Shown here piece after piece: positions 1 to 10,251 of a stretch of DNA of 60,718 bases (position 1 is its first letter; each line of letters opens with the position of its first letter). The notes beneath the pieces are model-generated. The model was not told the origin of the DNA. It was given only the letters and a program-made list of their open reading frames with translations, and did no database searches. This DNA comes from Bacteroidia bacterium (GTDB lineage: Bacteria; Bacteroidota; Bacteroidia; Chitinophagales; UBA2359), in NCBI GenBank assembly GCA_030427245.1, contig JAUHXA010000044.1, positions 1 through 60,718 of the forward strand, given 5' to 3'. The position numbers were made by a program, and so were the translations under genes.

Positions 1-78
1 TTTTTGATATTCATCAAAGTCAAAACCATCCCCTGATATAGCTTTTTTCAATGCTGTATTTTTCTTTTTTAATGTCAT
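1..78 (-). CDS. 5' end of a leftward gene, cut by the window edge
   Basis: Reading leftward from an ATG at 78 gives 26 codons without a stop before the window ends, starting MTLKKKNTAL and then an acidic stretch with GDGFDFDEY. The product is too short to assign to a family. The start lies 35 bases beyond the stop of the decayed gene to its right, on the same strand, so it may be the next gene of an old transcript. A chance open frame is possible at this length. Confidence 0.35.
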   Translation of the reverse strand, partial: MTLKKKNTALKKAISGDGFDFDEYQK

Positions 79-112
79 AGCTCAAATCTATTGTTTATTT
101 TGCAGACACACT

Positions 113-497
113 TTAATTAACACTCTCTTCTGGAAAAGATGAATCCCCTTCCACTTCAAAAACAACAACAGGATACACCAAACCCCAATAAGAATCCAAC
201 TGATAGGGATTGATAAAATTTATTTCTCCAATTTTCACTCTTCCATAAATCTCATAAATATGTCCAAAAACGTGATATTGACGCTTGATTTACTTTCCCT
301 TCTCTAATATTTTTTTCAAATCAGGAATAAATACTTGCCATTAAACAGCATTTTTTCGAGGTCACACATTAAAAAAAAATCGTTTTTCTCAAAAAAAATC
401 CTTATTTTCACCAACATAATGAAGTGATATACTCCCCCACAATATCTCCATTATATTGTATTTTTTTGTCTAAAAGTGAAGTAACGTATTCCTTCAT
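113..497 (-). pseudogene. Decayed leftward gene of unknown family
   Basis: The leftward strand holds protein-like pieces that no single frame joins. An ATG at 497 opens 29 codons (MKEYVTSLLDKK...) ending at a stop at 408-410. Further along, one frame reads QVFIPDLKKILEKGK, then an in-frame TAA, then about 57 residues including HVFGHIYEIYGRVKIGE and ending SFPEESVN at the stop at 113-115. The last piece has the composition of a folded protein, and the in-frame stop plus shifts between pieces suggest a gene broken by point changes. I do not recognise the family. Together with the space up to 588, this accounts for the gene-free left end; nothing else is visible there. Confidence 0.35.
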
Positions 498-588
498 AAT
501 ACCTTCATTTAATTATATAGGATGCTTTTCAGGTTCCTTCTAAATAGACAATAATTCCCCTTTATTCACATACAAAATAATTACCCCA

Positions 589-3500
589 ATGTGTAAAAGT
601 CCAACTTTCAGTGTATTTCTATGTCTAATTTTCACTTCGGTTCTATTTTCTTCCACATTAAATGCACAAATCAACACACCCAATGGTGCAGCGACTCCAT
701 TTGGTAGCAACATCACGTATGCAGAAACCACAATGATGCCCACTAACTTACCAACTGGTGGAACTTACAGTCAAGCGCAAGACGCTGCCAATGCCTACAA
801 CAGTTGGAAATCAACCTATGTAGAGTCTTGCGGCGGTACCCCCGAACGTTTTCGTGTCAAATTCGACAATCCTTCCGAAACTGTATCAGAAGGCATTGCC
901 TATGGAATGTTGCTAGCTGCTTATGCCGCAGACAAAGCCCTATTTGATGGACTGTGGGACTACTACAAAAATTTCATGGATGGTAATGGTGTCATGAATT
1001 GGAAAATAAATGGATGTTCGGGAGTCATTGGCTCAGGTGGTGCGACAGATGCCGAATTAGATGCGGCTATGGCACTTTTAGTTGCCAATCACCAATGGCC
1101 TAACTCCACTTCACCCCATGATTATGAAGCAGATGCAACCGACCTCATCAATGCCATCAAAGAACATGAAATTCAACCTACAAATGCTACGGGACCTTAC
1201 CAAACCAACAACGGCGACAACTGGGGCTTTGGCAACAATTGCAGAAATCCTTCGTATCAATCGCCCGCTTTCTACCAAGTATTTGGGGAATTTTTAACAT
1301 CCCAAGCTACTTTTTGGGACAATTGTAGAGATGCAAGTTATACCTTACTCAATGCCAATGCTCACCCAACAACAGGCTTGGTCAGTAATTGGTCTGACCC
1401 CAATGGCACTCCAAACAGCTGCAATGGAGCGAATGAATACGGTTGGGATGCTTGCCGCAATCCTTGGCGAATGGGTACTGCCGTTGCATGGTATGGTGAT
1501 GCTGATGCAGCAGTTCTTTGTAATAAAATGGCTGCATGGATGCAAGGCGTAGGTGCAAGCAACCTGCGTGGTCCACTTCCCCAAAATGGTACAGGAGGTG
1601 CCTACCACAGCCCTGCTTTCGTTTCGACTTGGGCAGTCGCTTTGATGGGTGCAAACAGCAGCTACCAATCCTTGCTGAATAGCGTTTACACCGAAACCGT
1701 TGCTACGATGGATTCTCCGCCTTATTATTTCGGAAATACCTTGCGAGTGCTTTCTCTATTCAATTTGACAGGTAATTTTTGGAATCCCTTCAATGTTGCG
1801 CCTCCTGGTCCTCAAGCCCCAATCGTTTCAATTAGCAATCCTGCCGATGGTGCGACTCTTCAATTGGGCAACGATGTCACCATCACTGCAACTGCTTCAG
1901 ACAATGATGGAAGCATTACCAATGTTGTGGTAACATTAGATGGTTCGCCTATCTCCTCCTCCAATACGAACGGGAACACTTATCAAGCTACTTGGTCACC
2001 TGCTGCAATTGGCACTTATACCATTGAAGTCACTGCAACGGACAATGATGGAATGACCACCAATGTCAGCGTAAATGTGACAATTTCCAATGATCCTCCT
2101 CCAACAGCCGATTACAATTATGGAGAAGTGTTGCAGAAATCTCTGTTTTTTTACGAAGCACAGCAGTCAGGCCCACTATCTGCGGACAATCGAGTACATT
2201 GGCGAGGTGATTCCGCATTGGGTGACAGTGACGGTAGTGTAGATTTGACAGGAGGTTGGTACGATGCAGGCGATCATGTGAAATTTGGTTTTCCGATGGC
2301 GTTCTCTGCCACCATGTTGGCGTGGAGTGGCATTGAAGACGAGGCTGCTTACAATTCAATTGAACAATGGGACATTCTGCAAGACAATTTGAAGTTTGTT
2401 TGTGATTATTTTTTGAAGTGTCATATCCGAAACAACGATGGTTCGACCAACAAATTTTATGGACAAGTTGGCAATGGAAGTGCCGACCATGCCTGGTGGG
2501 GACCTGCCGAAGTCATGCAAATGAACCGTCCCGCTTATTTTGTGGATGCAGCAAATCCTGGGTCAGATTTAACGGGAGAAACTGCGGCAGCTTTGGCGGC
2601 TGCAAGTATGATTTTTGCAGACAGCGACCCAACTTACAGTGCCTTGTTGTTGGACAATGCCATTGCCTTATATACTTTTGCAGACACCTATAAAGGCAAA
2701 TATTCCGATGCCATAACCGATGCCTCTTCTTTTTACAATTCTTGGAGTGGTTATCAAGACGAATTGGTTTGGGGAGCAATTTGGTTGTACCGTGCCACAA
2801 ATGATCCTGCTTGGCTCACCAAAGCAGAAACAGAGTATGCCAATTTAAACACCGAACAAGGGAGCAATGTTCCATCCTACAAATGGACATTGGCTTGGGA
2901 CGACAAAGCTTATGGTTGCTATGCATTGATGGCGCAATTGACAGGAGAACAAAGCTACAAAGACGATACCGAACGCTGGTTGGATTATTGGACAACAGGC
3001 TACAATGGGCAGCAAATCAACTATTCACCAGGAGGACAAGCTCACTTAGATACTTGGGGTTCTTTGCGATATGCGGCTAACACAGCTTTTGTAGCCTTAC
3101 TATACAGCGACCTGATTGCCAGTTCTAATCCCACCAAAAGCCAAACCTACTTGGACTTTGGAACCACTCAAATCAACTATACTTTGGGCGACAACCCGAA
3201 CAATCGAAGCTATGTTTGTGGCTTTGGAAACAATCCGCCCATCAATCCTCACCATCGAACAGCACATGGTTCTTGGTCGAATAGCATTAATACTCCTGCC
3301 GACAATCGACATATTTTGTATGGTGCATTGGTCGGTGGTCCCAGTTCAGCCAATGACCAATATACGGACAGTAGAACCGATTACATTGCCAATGAAGTTG
3401 CCTGTGATTACAATGCAGGTTTCACTGGTGCAATTGCCAATTTGTTGGGAAAATTTGGAGGTTCTGCATTGGAGGATTTTCCACAGCCAGAAGTATATGA

Positions 3501-6500
3501 TGTTTGTGAGGAATACTTCAATGAAGCAAAAATCAATGCTTCGAGTAGCACTTTTACAGAAATAGCTGTTTGGGCAACCAATCATTCTGCTTGGCCTGCA
3601 ATGGAAACCAACCAAGTTTGTTACCGTTATTTTGTGGACATCAGTGAAGGAATTGCAGCAGGATATACTTCAACAGATTACAGCATTACCATCAACACAG
3701 CTCCTAGTGGTACCACTTCCTCACCTTTGATCCTTTGGGATGGAAGCGTTTATTATGTAGAAGTTTGTTTTCCAAATACAAACATCTATCCTGGCGGGCA
3801 ATCGGAATCACACAAAGAAGCACAATTGCGGATTGCGTTACCCAACAATGCGCCCTCTTCGGCTTGGGACGCAACCAATGACTGGTCGTATTACATTGCC
3901 GAAAACAGCCCACTAAACAATACTTTACAAACCAATCCTCGGATTCCATTCTACAATAATGGTCAATTGTTGTGCGGTGAACTTCCCACAGGCGGCAATC
4001 AAAACAGCCCGCCCGTCGCCCATATTGCGGCGACTCCTACTTCGGGAGATGCGCCTTTATTAGTAGCCTTTGACGCTTCGGCTTCGAGTGATGTCAATGG
4101 AGATGTTTTAACCTACCATTGGGATTTTGGAGATGGAAATTCTGCAATAGGCATAACTGCCAACCATACATTTACCAATCCAGGCATTTATCAAGTAACG
4201 CTAACCGTCAATGATGGAAATGGCGGAACAGACATCGAAACCGTCAATATCACGGTCATAGATGCCACTCCTCAGCCTCCAACCGCCAATTTGGTGGCCA
4301 ATCCTACCAATGGAGGCGCACCACTGACAGTGGCATTTGATGCTTCTGGTTCAACTGACCCAAATGGAGATGTTTTGACCTATTCTTGGGATTTTGGAGA
4401 TGGAAATTCGGGAGCAGGAGCAAATATCAACCATACCTACACTACTATTGGAATCTATACAGCAACGCTGACCGTCAATGATGGAAATGGCGGAACAGAC
4501 TCTGAAACCGTCAACATTACCGTCACGAATACAGCTCCAACTGCCAATTTTACTGCTACACCCACGTTTGGACAACCGCCTTTGTATGTCACTTTTGACG
4601 CATCAAGTTCAACGGATGCCAATGGCGACAATTTGACGTATAGTTGGAATTTTGGTGATGGCACATCAGGAACAGGCATTACCGCAAATCACACCTATCC
4701 AAGTGAAGGGGTATATACGGTTACTTTGACTGTCAATGATGGCAACGGAGGAACAGCTACCAAAACTACCAACATCACCGTCAGTTTGACCACTTGCAGT
4801 GTAAGCCTAAAATACCGCACTTTCGACAACAGTAGTTCGGGTGCTATGGACAATCAAATTCGCCCGCATTTTATTGTCGAAAACAATGGCACTTCTCCTA
4901 TCAACCTCAACGAAATAACAATTCGGTATTGGTACACCAAAGAAGGTACACAAGCCCAAAACGCTTGGATTGATTATGCTCAAATGGGCAGCAATAAAAT
5001 CACCACTAATTTTGTAGAAATGGCAAGTCCTGCTACGAGTGCAGACCACTACTTTGAAGTAGGTTTCACTGCAAATGCAGGTTCAATTTTGGCTGGTGGC
5101 AATAGTGGAGAAATTCAAACCCGTTTTGCCAAAACGAACTGGTCTAATTACGATGAAACGGACGACCATTCTTACAATATGAATGCTTCTACTTTCCAAA
5201 CGTGGGACAAAGTGACGGTTTACTGCAATGGGGTCTTGGCTTGGGGAAGCGAGCCGAATGGTGCAACAGGCGGAGGCAATACACCCCCAATTGCAGCAGC
5301 AACTGCTACTCCAATATCAGGAACGGCCCCTTTAAGTGTTGTTTTTGATGCTTCGGGTTCGAGTGACGCAGATGGCGATGGCTTGACCTATTATTGGGAT
5401 TTTGGAGATGGCAGCACCGCAACAGGTAGTAATCCAAGTCATACTTTTACAAGTGTTGGTACTTACACTGTTACTTTAACCGTCAATGATGGAAATGGAG
5501 GAACAGACACCACTACTTTCACTATACAAGTAAACTCGTCTGCGCCAACCGCTTGTTTCTCTGCCACTCCAACATCCGGAACAGCACCTTTGACAGTTGC
5601 TTTCAATGCCAATTGTTCGACAAGCCCGTCAGGTGCAACATTGACTTACGATTGGGATTTTGGAGATGGCAGCACTGCAACAGGTAGTAATCCAAGTCAT
5701 ATTTTTACAAGTGTTGGTACTTATATGGTCACTTTGACGGTCAGTAATAGTGGAGGAACAGATACATCTACTTCAACGATAACCGTAATTTCTGCTACTC
5801 CAACCGCTTGCTTCACCGCTACACCAACATCGGGAACAGCACCTTTGACAGTTGCCTTCAATGCCAATTGTTCCACAAATCCGACAGGTGCAACATTGAC
5901 TTATTCTTGGGATTTTGGAGATGGTAGCACTGCAACAGGTAGTAATCCAAGTCATACTTTTACAAGCGTTGGTACTTATACGGTTGCCTTAACAGTTAGC
6001 AATGGTGGAGGAACAGATACCACAACCTCAACCATAACCGTAACTGAACCAACAAGCAGTGGAGGTGTGGAAATTGTTTTTACGGTTAATAATTCCTGGA
6101 ATACAGGCTATTGCGCTACGGTAGAAATCTTCAACAATACAAATGCAACGATTAATGGCTGGACTGTGGGTTTTTCCCTCAATGCAAACATCAACAATCT
6201 TTGGAATGCGAATTGGAGTAATACGGGTGGCAACAACTATACGGCGAGCAATTTGAGTTGGAACGCTAATATTCCTGTGGGAGGTAGCAAATCCTTTGGT
6301 TTCTGTGCTTCCTATTCAGGCTCAATAACAGCACCAACGAATGGGACTTTCAATGGTAGTCCGATTGTATTTACTTATGTGAACAATACACCCAACGGTA
6401 TTGCTGTGGATATCAACAATCCCTCCATTACATTGAAAGACAACTTATTGATTCAACCCAATATTACGAGTAGTTCCGCCACTTTGAAATACCAACTATC

Positions 6501-6693
6501 CGCTCCTTCTTCTCTCCGCATTTTACTTTTTGACCAAACGGGTAAATTGGTACAAACGCTTGTGAATAGACCTTACAAAAGTGGTGTTCATTCATTGGAG
6601 TTGTCCACGCAGGAATTAATTGCAGGTAGTTATATCGTACAAATGGTCGCAGAAGGTGTAACGGTTGTGAAAAGATTGGTTGTGGTGAAGTAA
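589..6693 (+). CDS. Secreted bifunctional GH8-GH9 cellulase with CBM3, PKD, CBM2 and T9SS sorting domain
   Basis: Large secreted glucanase of 2,034 residues, predicted to cut cellulose or related beta-glucans outside the cell. Residues 1-27 are a signal peptide ending LNAQ. A GH8 domain (about 28-400) has the acid Glu101 in SEGIAYGM and Asp154 in GGATDAELD. An Ig-like domain (405-503) leads to a GH9 domain (about 505-965) with Asp559/Asp562 in GGWYDAGDH, the late His-rich NPHHR motif and acid Glu936 in ANEVACDYNAGF. Then come a CBM3c-like module (968-1134), three PKD domains (1141-1399), a second CBM3 (1403-1557), three more PKD domains (1565-1820), a CBM2 (1825-1934) and a C-terminal T9SS sorting domain (about 1945-2034). 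GH9 followed by CBM3c is the usual processive endoglucanase arrangement; carrying a GH8 as well is unusual. The ATG at 589 is chosen because it gives an intact signal peptide. Activity is inferred from motifs. Confidence 0.93.
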   Translation: MCKSPTFSVFLCLIFTSVLFSSTLNAQINTPNGAATPFGSNITYAETTMMPTNLPTGGTYSQAQDAANAYNSWKSTYVESCGGTPERFRVKFDNPSETVSEGIAYGMLLAAYAADKALFDGLWDYYKNFMDGNGVMNWKINGCSGVIGSGGATDAELDAAMALLVANHQWPNSTSPHDYEADATDLINAIKEHEIQPTNATGPYQTNNGDNWGFGNNCRNPSYQSPAFYQVFGEFLTSQATFWDNCRDASYTLLNANAHPTTGLVSNWSDPNGTPNSCNGANEYGWDACRNPWRMGTAVAWYGDADAAVLCNKMAAWMQGVGASNLRGPLPQNGTGGAYHSPAFVSTWAVALMGANSSYQSLLNSVYTETVATMDSPPYYFGNTLRVLSLFNLTGNFWNPFNVAPPGPQAPIVSISNPADGATLQLGNDVTITATASDNDGSITNVVVTLDGSPISSSNTNGNTYQATWSPAAIGTYTIEVTATDNDGMTTNVSVNVTISNDPPPTADYNYGEVLQKSLFFYEAQQSGPLSADNRVHWRGDSALGDSDGSVDLTGGWYDAGDHVKFGFPMAFSATMLAWSGIEDEAAYNSIEQWDILQDNLKFVCDYFLKCHIRNNDGSTNKFYGQVGNGSADHAWWGPAEVMQMNRPAYFVDAANPGSDLTGETAAALAAASMIFADSDPTYSALLLDNAIALYTFADTYKGKYSDAITDASSFYNSWSGYQDELVWGAIWLYRATNDPAWLTKAETEYANLNTEQGSNVPSYKWTLAWDDKAYGCYALMAQLTGEQSYKDDTERWLDYWTTGYNGQQINYSPGGQAHLDTWGSLRYAANTAFVALLYSDLIASSNPTKSQTYLDFGTTQINYTLGDNPNNRSYVCGFGNNPPINPHHRTAHGSWSNSINTPADNRHILYGALVGGPSSANDQYTDSRTDYIANEVACDYNAGFTGAIANLLGKFGGSALEDFPQPEVYDVCEEYFNEAKINASSSTFTEIAVWATNHSAWPAMETNQVCYRYFVDISEGIAAGYTSTDYSITINTAPSGTTSSPLILWDGSVYYVEVCFPNTNIYPGGQSESHKEAQLRIALPNNAPSSAWDATNDWSYYIAENSPLNNTLQTNPRIPFYNNGQLLCGELPTGGNQNSPPVAHIAATPTSGDAPLLVAFDASASSDVNGDVLTYHWDFGDGNSAIGITANHTFTNPGIYQVTLTVNDGNGGTDIETVNITVIDATPQPPTANLVANPTNGGAPLTVAFDASGSTDPNGDVLTYSWDFGDGNSGAGANINHTYTTIGIYTATLTVNDGNGGTDSETVNITVTNTAPTANFTATPTFGQPPLYVTFDASSSTDANGDNLTYSWNFGDGTSGTGITANHTYPSEGVYTVTLTVNDGNGGTATKTTNITVSLTTCSVSLKYRTFDNSSSGAMDNQIRPHFIVENNGTSPINLNEITIRYWYTKEGTQAQNAWIDYAQMGSNKITTNFVEMASPATSADHYFEVGFTANAGSILAGGNSGEIQTRFAKTNWSNYDETDDHSYNMNASTFQTWDKVTVYCNGVLAWGSEPNGATGGGNTPPIAAATATPISGTAPLSVVFDASGSSDADGDGLTYYWDFGDGSTATGSNPSHTFTSVGTYTVTLTVNDGNGGTDTTTFTIQVNSSAPTACFSATPTSGTAPLTVAFNANCSTSPSGATLTYDWDFGDGSTATGSNPSHIFTSVGTYMVTLTVSNSGGTDTSTSTITVISATPTACFTATPTSGTAPLTVAFNANCSTNPTGATLTYSWDFGDGSTATGSNPSHTFTSVGTYTVALTVSNGGGTDTTTSTITVTEPTSSGGVEIVFTVNNSWNTGYCATVEIFNNTNATINGWTVGFSLNANINNLWNANWSNTGGNNYTASNLSWNANIPVGGSKSFGFCASYSGSITAPTNGTFNGSPIVFTYVNNTPNGIAVDINNPSITLKDNLLIQPNITSSSATLKYQLSAPSSLRILLFDQTGKLVQTLVNRPYKSGVHSLELSTQELIAGSYIVQMVAEGVTVVKRLVVVK

Positions 6694-6730
6694 ATTCAAA
6701 GTATTTACTTTTGAATATGAATTATTTGGC

Positions 6731-6763
6731 AAGGGATATCGAATAGGTATCCCTTGTTTTTTT
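6731..6763 (+). terminator. Intrinsic terminator of the cellulase gene
   Basis: An 8-bp perfect stem (AAGGGATA with TATCCCTT, 6731-6738 and 6748-6755) encloses a 9-base loop and is followed by G and eight T. It starts 38 bases after the cellulase stop. The T run exists only in the rightward direction, so it should not end the convergent cysS transcript. Confidence 0.8.
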
Positions 6764-6793
6764 CACTGCCAATTTCCAAAAAGGTATATTGTC

Positions 6794-8293
6794 TTACAAA
6801 ACACTCCAACTACTTCCCTCTTTACTGTCTTTTACCAGTAAACCAATTTCCTTTAATTCATCTCGAATCTTGTCAGAAGTCGCCCAATCTTTGTTCGCCC
6901 TTGCCTCTTTACGGATATTCAAAAGCAAATCCATCACTCCATCCATCAAACCGTCATTAGAATTGTCAGAAGCTTCGTCTTTTAAGCCCAATACATCCGT
7001 TACAAAAGCATGGAAAGTGGTTTGTAAGCGATTGAAGGTAGCTTCACTGATGGAAGCCAAAGGCAATTGTTTGTTAGAGAAGGCATTTATTTTGTTGGAG
7101 AGTTCGAACAAATCTGCCAAAGTCATTGCTGTATTGAAGTCGTCATCAATGTGTTTGTAGCAGTTTTCACACGCCTCGTTGATTTGATTATCCAATTCGA
7201 CATCTACCGTTCCTACATTTGTGTAGTTGAGTTTTGAAAGCAAACTTTGAGCATTCATCAAGCGTTTGTAGCCTTTCTCGGCAGCCTTTAGCGCTTCATT
7301 GGAAAAGTCAACTGTGCTGCGGTAATGTGCTTGTAGGAAGAAAAAGCGGACGGTCATGGGAGAATAACCTTGCTCTAAACTTGGGTGACTCCCTGCAAAA
7401 AGTTCGTGGGGCAAAAAGGAATTGCCCAGAGATTTACTCATTTTTTTTCCTTCAACAGTCAACATATTCGTGTGAATCCAGTATTTCACGGGCACACAAC
7501 CAATGCCGGCTACTGATTGAGCAATTTCACACTCATGATGTGGAAACTGCAAATCCATTCCGCCACCATGTATGTCAAAAGTTTCACCAAGGTATTTGGT
7601 ACTCATGACGGTACATTCCAAATGCCATCCTGGAAAACCTTCACCCCAAGGTGAATTCCATCGCATGATGTGTTCGGGAGAGGCTTTTTTCCAAATAGAA
7701 AAATCGACAGGATTGCGTTTTTCGCCTTGTCCTGAAAGTTCACGGCTGTTGTTTTGAAGATCCTCTAAGACCTTGCCTGACAATTCGCCATAAGGGTATT
7801 TTTCCGCGTATTTTAAGACATCGAAGTAAATCGAACCATTGGATTCATAGCCATAACCCGCATCTATAATTTTTTGAACCAATTCAATTTGTTCCAAAAT
7901 ATGTCCCGTTGCTGTCGGTTCAATACTTGGAGGGATTGTGTTCATTTGGCGCATGACATGGCGAAAACCGTTGGTATAATTCTGTACGATTTCCATGGGC
8001 TCAAGCTGTTCTAATCTGGCTTTTTTTGCGATTTTATCTTCGCCTTCTCCTGCAAGTTCATCTTCGAGGTGCCCTACATCAGTGATGTTGCGAACATATC
8101 GCACTTTGTATCCCAAATGTTTTAAATACCGATAGACCACATCAAAAAACATAAAGGTACGACAGTTACCCAAGTGAGCATCACTGTAAACCGTTGGACC
8201 ACATACATACATACCTACGTGTGGTGGATTTTGGGGTACAAAAACCTCTTTCTGTCTTGTTAAACTATTGTATATCTTTAATTCGCCTTTCAT
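6794..8293 (-). CDS. cysS: Cysteinyl-tRNA synthetase
   Basis: Class I aminoacyl-tRNA synthetase of 499 residues that charges tRNA-Cys in the cytoplasm. The HIGH-type motif reads HLGN at residues 40-43. KMSKS is intact at 284-288, followed by LGN. Zinc ligands expected for the family are visible as Cys31 in CGPTVY, the Cys of WHLECT and the His/Cys of HHECE. The C-terminal third is the helical anticodon-binding region. Length matches the family. The gene converges with the cellulase gene, with about 100 bases between the stops. The ATG at 8293 lies only 4 bases after a TATATTTG box, so the transcript may be leaderless. Confidence 0.97.
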   Translation of the reverse strand: MKGELKIYNSLTRQKEVFVPQNPPHVGMYVCGPTVYSDAHLGNCRTFMFFDVVYRYLKHLGYKVRYVRNITDVGHLEDELAGEGEDKIAKKARLEQLEPMEIVQNYTNGFRHVMRQMNTIPPSIEPTATGHILEQIELVQKIIDAGYGYESNGSIYFDVLKYAEKYPYGELSGKVLEDLQNNSRELSGQGEKRNPVDFSIWKKASPEHIMRWNSPWGEGFPGWHLECTVMSTKYLGETFDIHGGGMDLQFPHHECEIAQSVAGIGCVPVKYWIHTNMLTVEGKKMSKSLGNSFLPHELFAGSHPSLEQGYSPMTVRFFFLQAHYRSTVDFSNEALKAAEKGYKRLMNAQSLLSKLNYTNVGTVDVELDNQINEACENCYKHIDDDFNTAMTLADLFELSNKINAFSNKQLPLASISEATFNRLQTTFHAFVTDVLGLKDEASDNSNDGLMDGVMDLLLNIRKEARANKDWATSDKIRDELKEIGLLVKDSKEGSSWSVL

Positions 8294-8297
8294 GCCG

Positions 8298-8305
8298 CAA
8301 ATATA
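8298..8305 (-). promoter_or_regulatory. TAnnTTTG promoter box of cysS
   Basis: The leftward strand reads TATATTTG, an exact match to the Bacteroidota -7 element TAnnTTTG, then CGGC and the cysS ATG. No clear TTG is seen at the usual -33 distance. If used, transcription would begin at or next to the start codon. Confidence 0.4.
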
Positions 8306-8590
8306 GGAATAAATTGAAATGAAAAATTAAAAACAACCTGAAATTTGTAAGAGGATAGAATTGGGCAGTTCAAAGTTATATCTACGGTTGAAATCCTCGT
8401 AGACAATTTAGAGTTAGAGGATCCAGAGGGCATAACTATACATTTTATGCACAAAATAGGTTTGTATGATTGATAAAAAAACTATCTTCGCTGTATAATC
8501 AGAATGTAATTTATCTTAGATTAAACAATTGAAGGTAAAATATAAATAATTTCAATTTATTACTATTATTTGTCAAATTGACCTATTCAA

Positions 8591-9070
8591 ATGGAAAATT
8601 CAAATCAACTTGCAAATCGTTTTAGAGAAGTCCTTTTAAATGGCCTATGGATTGCCAATACCAACTACACAGACCAATTGTCCCAAACAACTTGGCTGCA
8701 AGCAATACACAAAATTGGGTCTTTGAATACGATTGCTGCACTGACCTATCATGTGAATTATTACATAGCAGGAGTTCTGGTTGTTTTTGAAGGGGGGAAG
8801 CTTGAAATAAGGGATAAATACAGTTTCGATTGTCCCCAAATAGGTTCAAAAGAAGAGTGGGAAAATCTGAAGAACGACTTGTTGACAAATTCAGAGAAAT
8901 TCGCAAATCAAATTGAAAATCTGTCAAAAGAAAAATTAGATGAACCTTTTGTGGATGAGAAATACGGAACTTATCGAAGAAATATTGAAGGAATGATTGA
9001 ACATTGTTATTATCATTTAGGGCAAATCACCCTGATTAGAAAGATGATAGTAGAATCAACAAAACCATAA
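8591..9070 (+). CDS. DinB-like four-helix protein
   Basis: A 159-residue protein resembling the DinB/YfiT-like superfamily of metal-binding four-helix bundles, several of which are thiol-dependent transferases. Two histidine-bearing helices match the family's metal site: LTYHVNYY in the first third and CYYHLGQITLIRKM near the C-terminus. The substrate cannot be inferred. The stop lies 3 bases before the start of the PLP-enzyme gene, so the two are almost certainly co-transcribed; whether this protein serves the same pathway is unknown. The 297 bases upstream (8294-8590) hold no gene and presumably carry the promoter, though I found no exact TAnnTTTG box for this direction. Confidence 0.75.
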   Translation: MENSNQLANRFREVLLNGLWIANTNYTDQLSQTTWLQAIHKIGSLNTIAALTYHVNYYIAGVLVVFEGGKLEIRDKYSFDCPQIGSKEEWENLKNDLLTNSEKFANQIENLSKEKLDEPFVDEKYGTYRRNIEGMIEHCYYHLGQITLIRKMIVESTKP

Positions 9071-9073
9071 TAC

Positions 9074-10138
9074 ATGAACATAAGAGACCTAATCAATACC
9101 AATGAAATCAAAGTATCCAAAGAAACAAGAACTTTGAGTGAGCTAGTAAAAGATACAAGCCTAAGTTTGCGAGAACGGTTGGTAGCTTTTGAGGATATTT
9201 TGAACATTGAAGTGGGTGACACTGGGATGTCAAGAGCCAAAATTTCGGAGCGAGAATACGATATTCGACAACTCTATCTTAAAACGGAGGGTGACAATCC
9301 TACGGGTACACAAAAAGACCGAATTGCATTTGCACAAGTTTATGACGCATTGCGAAGACAATACGAAATTATCAGTTTGGCGACCTGCGGCAATTACGGT
9401 TCGGCAGTAGCCCTTGCAGCCAACCTTGCAGGAATCCAATGCAAAATTTTCATACCCAAGTCTTATCACACTGTTCGGATTACTGAAATGGAGCAGTTGG
9501 GTTGTGAAATTATCAGATTGGAAGGCAGCTACGAAGACAATGTGACACAAAGCAGTGTACTTGCCAAGAAAAACGAGTGGTACGATGCCAACCCTGGAGG
9601 GATGAACACTTCTCTTCAAATTTTTGCGTACAGCCAAATTGCTTTTGAAATTTATGACCAACTCAGGGATGCACCAAAAATCTGTGCCGTGCCTATCTCC
9701 AATGGGACATTGTTAGCAGGCATTTATCGAGGTTTTGTATCGCTCTACAAACGAGGAAAAACTTCACGCATACCACACATGCTCGGTGCCTCTTCGGCCG
9801 GAAAAAACCCAATTGTTTACTCCTTCAATAGAGAATTGGCGCATTGTGTGGACTTGAATCCCGATATGATTAAGGAAACCAAACTCAACGAACCGCTTAT
9901 CAATTGGCACAGCTTTGACGGAGAGGAAGCATTGGAAGCCATTAGGGAAAGCAAAGGAAGTGCCTTCAATGTGAGTGACCGATCCATGAGTTCGATGTCT
10001 AAGTATCTTTCAAAGAAAGAATCCATTAACATTTTACCCGCTTCAACCGCAGGACTTATTGGCTTACTCAAAATGCACGAAAACAAGGCTTTAGAACCTG
10101 ATCGGTATGTGGCGATTTTAACAGCTAAAAACAGCTGA
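9074..10138 (+). CDS. Fold-type II PLP enzyme, threonine-synthase-like
   Basis: A 354-residue PLP-dependent beta-family enzyme. The internal aldimine lysine is predicted as Lys81 in GTQKDR. A glycine-rich segment, ATCGNYGSAVALAA, resembles the cofactor/substrate loop of threonine synthase and threonine/serine dehydratases, and ISNGTLLAG resembles the phosphate-binding loop. It lacks the N-terminal extension of classical threonine synthase, and the neighbours are not threonine biosynthesis genes. It sits first among three catabolic-looking enzymes, 113 bases before the DUF1611 gene. A role as an amino-acid lyase, dehydratase or epimerase in that route is an inference. A true threonine synthase is the main alternative. 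Confidence 0.8.
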   Translation: MNIRDLINTNEIKVSKETRTLSELVKDTSLSLRERLVAFEDILNIEVGDTGMSRAKISEREYDIRQLYLKTEGDNPTGTQKDRIAFAQVYDALRRQYEIISLATCGNYGSAVALAANLAGIQCKIFIPKSYHTVRITEMEQLGCEIIRLEGSYEDNVTQSSVLAKKNEWYDANPGGMNTSLQIFAYSQIAFEIYDQLRDAPKICAVPISNGTLLAGIYRGFVSLYKRGKTSRIPHMLGASSAGKNPIVYSFNRELAHCVDLNPDMIKETKLNEPLINWHSFDGEEALEAIRESKGSAFNVSDRSMSSMSKYLSKKESINILPASTAGLIGLLKMHENKALEPDRYVAILTAKNS

Positions 10139-10251
10139 TCATGGATTATAATGACTTTTGAAGTTTTGGGTGAAAGGGCATAAAATAATTCTTATTTTTC
10201 ATGAAGAAAAAATTCAAAAGTCTATAAACAAATTAAACAATCAACAAAAAA

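Noticed and set aside
589-6693. Two separate cellulase genes joined by an assembly error
   Set aside because: The frame is uninterrupted with a normal Ig-like linker between GH8 and GH9, only one signal peptide and one T9SS tail.
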